This document shows positions 62,399-64,000 of a DNA stretch of 64,000 bases, piece after piece (position 1 is the stretch's first letter; the number at the start of each line of letters is the position of its first letter). Where the stretch lies: contig NC_049988.1 of NCBI RefSeq assembly GCF_000003815.2, positions 19,379,811-19,443,810 of the forward strand, written 5' to 3'. This DNA is from Branchiostoma floridae. Taxonomy: Eukaryota > Chordata > Leptocardii > Amphioxiformes > Branchiostomatidae. The notes under the pieces were generated by a model. The model did no database searches. It was not told the origin of the DNA and was given only the letters and a program-made list of their open reading frames with translations. A program made the position numbers and the translations under genes.

Positions 62399-63518
62399 TC
62401 ATGACAGAAGATTTGATGGAGTACGCGTTACCTTGCCATGGGAACCATGTGCCTCACTCCCCCCGCCGGCCTGCTTGTACGGCTGGTTCAGGTTAACATA
62501 GTCACAACGTCTATACCACCAACCACCACGACCGCCATGGACAGTTGCGCAGTTATAGCCCGAATGATCGTCGTTATCCTGGTCGTGTGTTGAGAATCTG
62601 CTATCATCATGGTAGCTTAACCCGTTCCCACCATCCCCAGCAGTGCCGCTATATGCACCAACATGCAGACGGTACTTTGCTGCTTCATCCTCGATATAGA
62701 ACCTATCGTATTCAGCATATACTGTTTCCGAGGACCAATTTTCGAGATCAATGCGCAGAAGATATACCTTGGTGTTAGAGATCTGATAGATCTTGTCGTT
62801 TCCAAGCCAAAACTCACCGACAAGAGCCCCAAACCCGTTTTTGTAAGTTTCCCAGTCATTAGCAAAATCTACAGAACCGTCAGAGCGCTTCTGGAGGACA
62901 GTCCAGCCGCCGACTCCGGCTTCCATCTCACAGTAGACCCGGAACGAGGCTCCGGTGGCATTTGGCTGGATGGGGTAGACACCGCTGGTGGTGTGGCCTG
63001 CCTTGTAGACGTCGTCACAATCTGTAAGTCATTTTGAGTTACATTTTGACTCACATGTACATGAAACAAACGTGAAAGGAAGGAAGTTCATTTCAGATAT
63101 ATAGTGAACATGCCATAGTGTCAATGAGCTTATGAAAGTCGTTGTTGGCAGAAAATCTATGTCAAACGTAGAGTGTGAAGATTATAACAAATCTAGAAGA
63201 CAAGGGAAGTCGATAGACATTAATATGTACCTCTCAGCGGGCTGACATCGTTACTGGAACAATTACAGCTTCCAGGTGGTCCAGGGAGTCCGTCACTGCC
63301 ATCCCGGCCGTCTGAGCCGTTGGATCCGGGTGAGCCCTCGGGACCCTCGGGACCGGTAGGGCCCTCGGGACCGGTAGGGCCCTCGGGACCGGGTGGGCCG
63401 GGGGGTCCAGGTTGGCTACATGGCCCAGATGAGCCGGGCGGGCCAGGAGGTCCCGGAATCCCATCGCGACCGTCACGACCATTCAGGCCAGGCATCCCAG
63501 GAGGTCCGTGTGCGCAGC
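62399..63518 (-). CDS. Gene G: collagen and FReD exons, 5' end outside window, C-terminus frameshifted
   Basis: Two exons visible: collagen 63231-63518 (96 codons, [20 protein letters not shown] onward, phase 1 at both ends) and FReD 62399-63021. The following intron (63519-64000) matches intron 2 of gene B, so it is probably class I. The FReD is normal through [20 protein letters not shown] and [10 protein letters not shown]. Then it differs: KQAGGG for KHGGGG, and after SEAHG a deletion shifts the frame to [14 protein letters not shown] and a TGA. The standard ending ([13 protein letters not shown]) is still present in DNA but out of frame. Loss of this last strand probably destabilises the fold, so the gene may be non-functional or the product altered. 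Confidence 0.68.
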
Positions 63519-64000
63519 CTGCACGGTCAAGATTAATGAAATGTAGCTACATGTTGCAATAATTTGTCACTAATGTGTGATGTGCCTTTCATTTTTACAA
63601 AGTCTGTGTTCACCATGATAGAAGTTTTGCTGCTCCAGTGCTAAGCAAAAAATCAACAATACTGCATATAGCTACTTGTAATTATGTCAGAGGGTCAAAA
63701 GGTAAGAGGGATCTTGGACCATTTGGCCCCTACAATATGACATTGACATTACATTTCTTGTGCAAAGTACTCTTACGGTATGGCATGTCACATGGCAAAT
63801 CTTGAACACATTTTACATAAAGGTGGAAGGCTTTGAATGTTGGCGATTGCAAAGACATTGTTTTTTCTGTATCTGTATCTATATACATGTAGCAGGTATA
63901 GCTGCCCCTCGGCGTAACACACCAGCTTCGCAGGCACGCAGCGCGGCAGCAGCTGGTTATATTACACCGAACGACCCGTCACACCTAACTTTTACATTAT
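63519..64000. other. Gene G intron, to window edge
   Basis: 63530-63850 is collinear with 17735-18320 in gene B, without its MITE. The last 110 bases (from about 63890, GCCCCTCGGCGTAACACACC) look like the start of a dispersed repeat, unidentified. No linker exon was reached. Confidence 0.5.

Noticed and set aside
1-64000. CRISPR arrays, operons, riboswitches and bacterial features
   Set aside because: The window is clearly animal DNA with spliced genes. The tandem repeats are microsatellites or coding repeats without spacers.
1-64000. tRNA and rRNA genes
   Set aside because: I saw no cloverleaf with proper A and B boxes and no rRNA-like stretch. A tRNA scan would settle it.

Overview
This is eukaryotic, intron-rich, repeat-rich genomic DNA from an invertebrate animal. 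I think it is most likely an amphioxus (Branchiostoma), because of the expanded ficolin-like family and the dense MITE content. That assignment is inference and I could not test it. The window holds one dominant system: a head-to-tail array of genes, all on the minus strand, encoding predicted type II membrane proteins that end in a collagen stretch and a C-terminal fibrinogen-related domain (FReD, ficolin type).

Layout, left to right (each gene is read right to left). Gene 0: first exon only (84-371). Gene A: 4434-8637. Gene B: 16508-20058. Gene C: 23552-28588. Gene D: 36251-40931. Gene E: 48713-52978. Gene F: a lone FReD exon, 58650-59299. Gene G: FReD plus collagen exons, 62399-63518, running off the right edge. 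Every splice site and reading frame given here was checked by hand for GT/AG and phase. No cDNA evidence was available.

There are two N-terminal designs on one shared C-terminal half. Class I (0, B, probably G) has one exon carrying a short cytoplasmic tail and a transmembrane segment, then a linker exon, collagen and FReD. Class II (A, C, D, E) has a tiny ATG exon, a cytoplasmic exon, a transmembrane exon and a coiled-coil exon made of 14/17-residue repeats. A linker exon (intact only in A), collagen and FReD follow. The linker of B holds a furin-type site (RAKR). The equivalent site is lost or the exon broken in A, C, D and E, each time by a different kind of lesion or, in C and D, by a shared MITE plus stop codon. 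This suggests a split between sheddable and membrane-fixed forms.

The most interesting signal is in the FReDs. The first ~130 residues are nearly identical between genes, while the last ~85 residues, which contain the calcium site and ligand pocket, are highly divergent. C and D differ at 2 positions in the first part and about 22 in the second, although they lie in near-identical duplicated blocks. The pattern looks like a pattern-recognition family diversifying its binding face.

The space between genes is built from repeated blocks: a copied intergenic unit, tandem copies of the class II first-exon region whose start codon is ATA, TG microsatellites at a fixed distance after several genes, and many transposon insertions. 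Several insertions can be proved by an intact empty site in a paralogous copy: a TA-flanked MITE, a TTAA-flanked piggyBac-like element, a LINE 3' fragment and a TAA-flanked MITE. A 1.5-kb long-arm foldback element and a SINE-like element with target duplications lie between C and D. An assembly gap of N bases is at 60478-60661.
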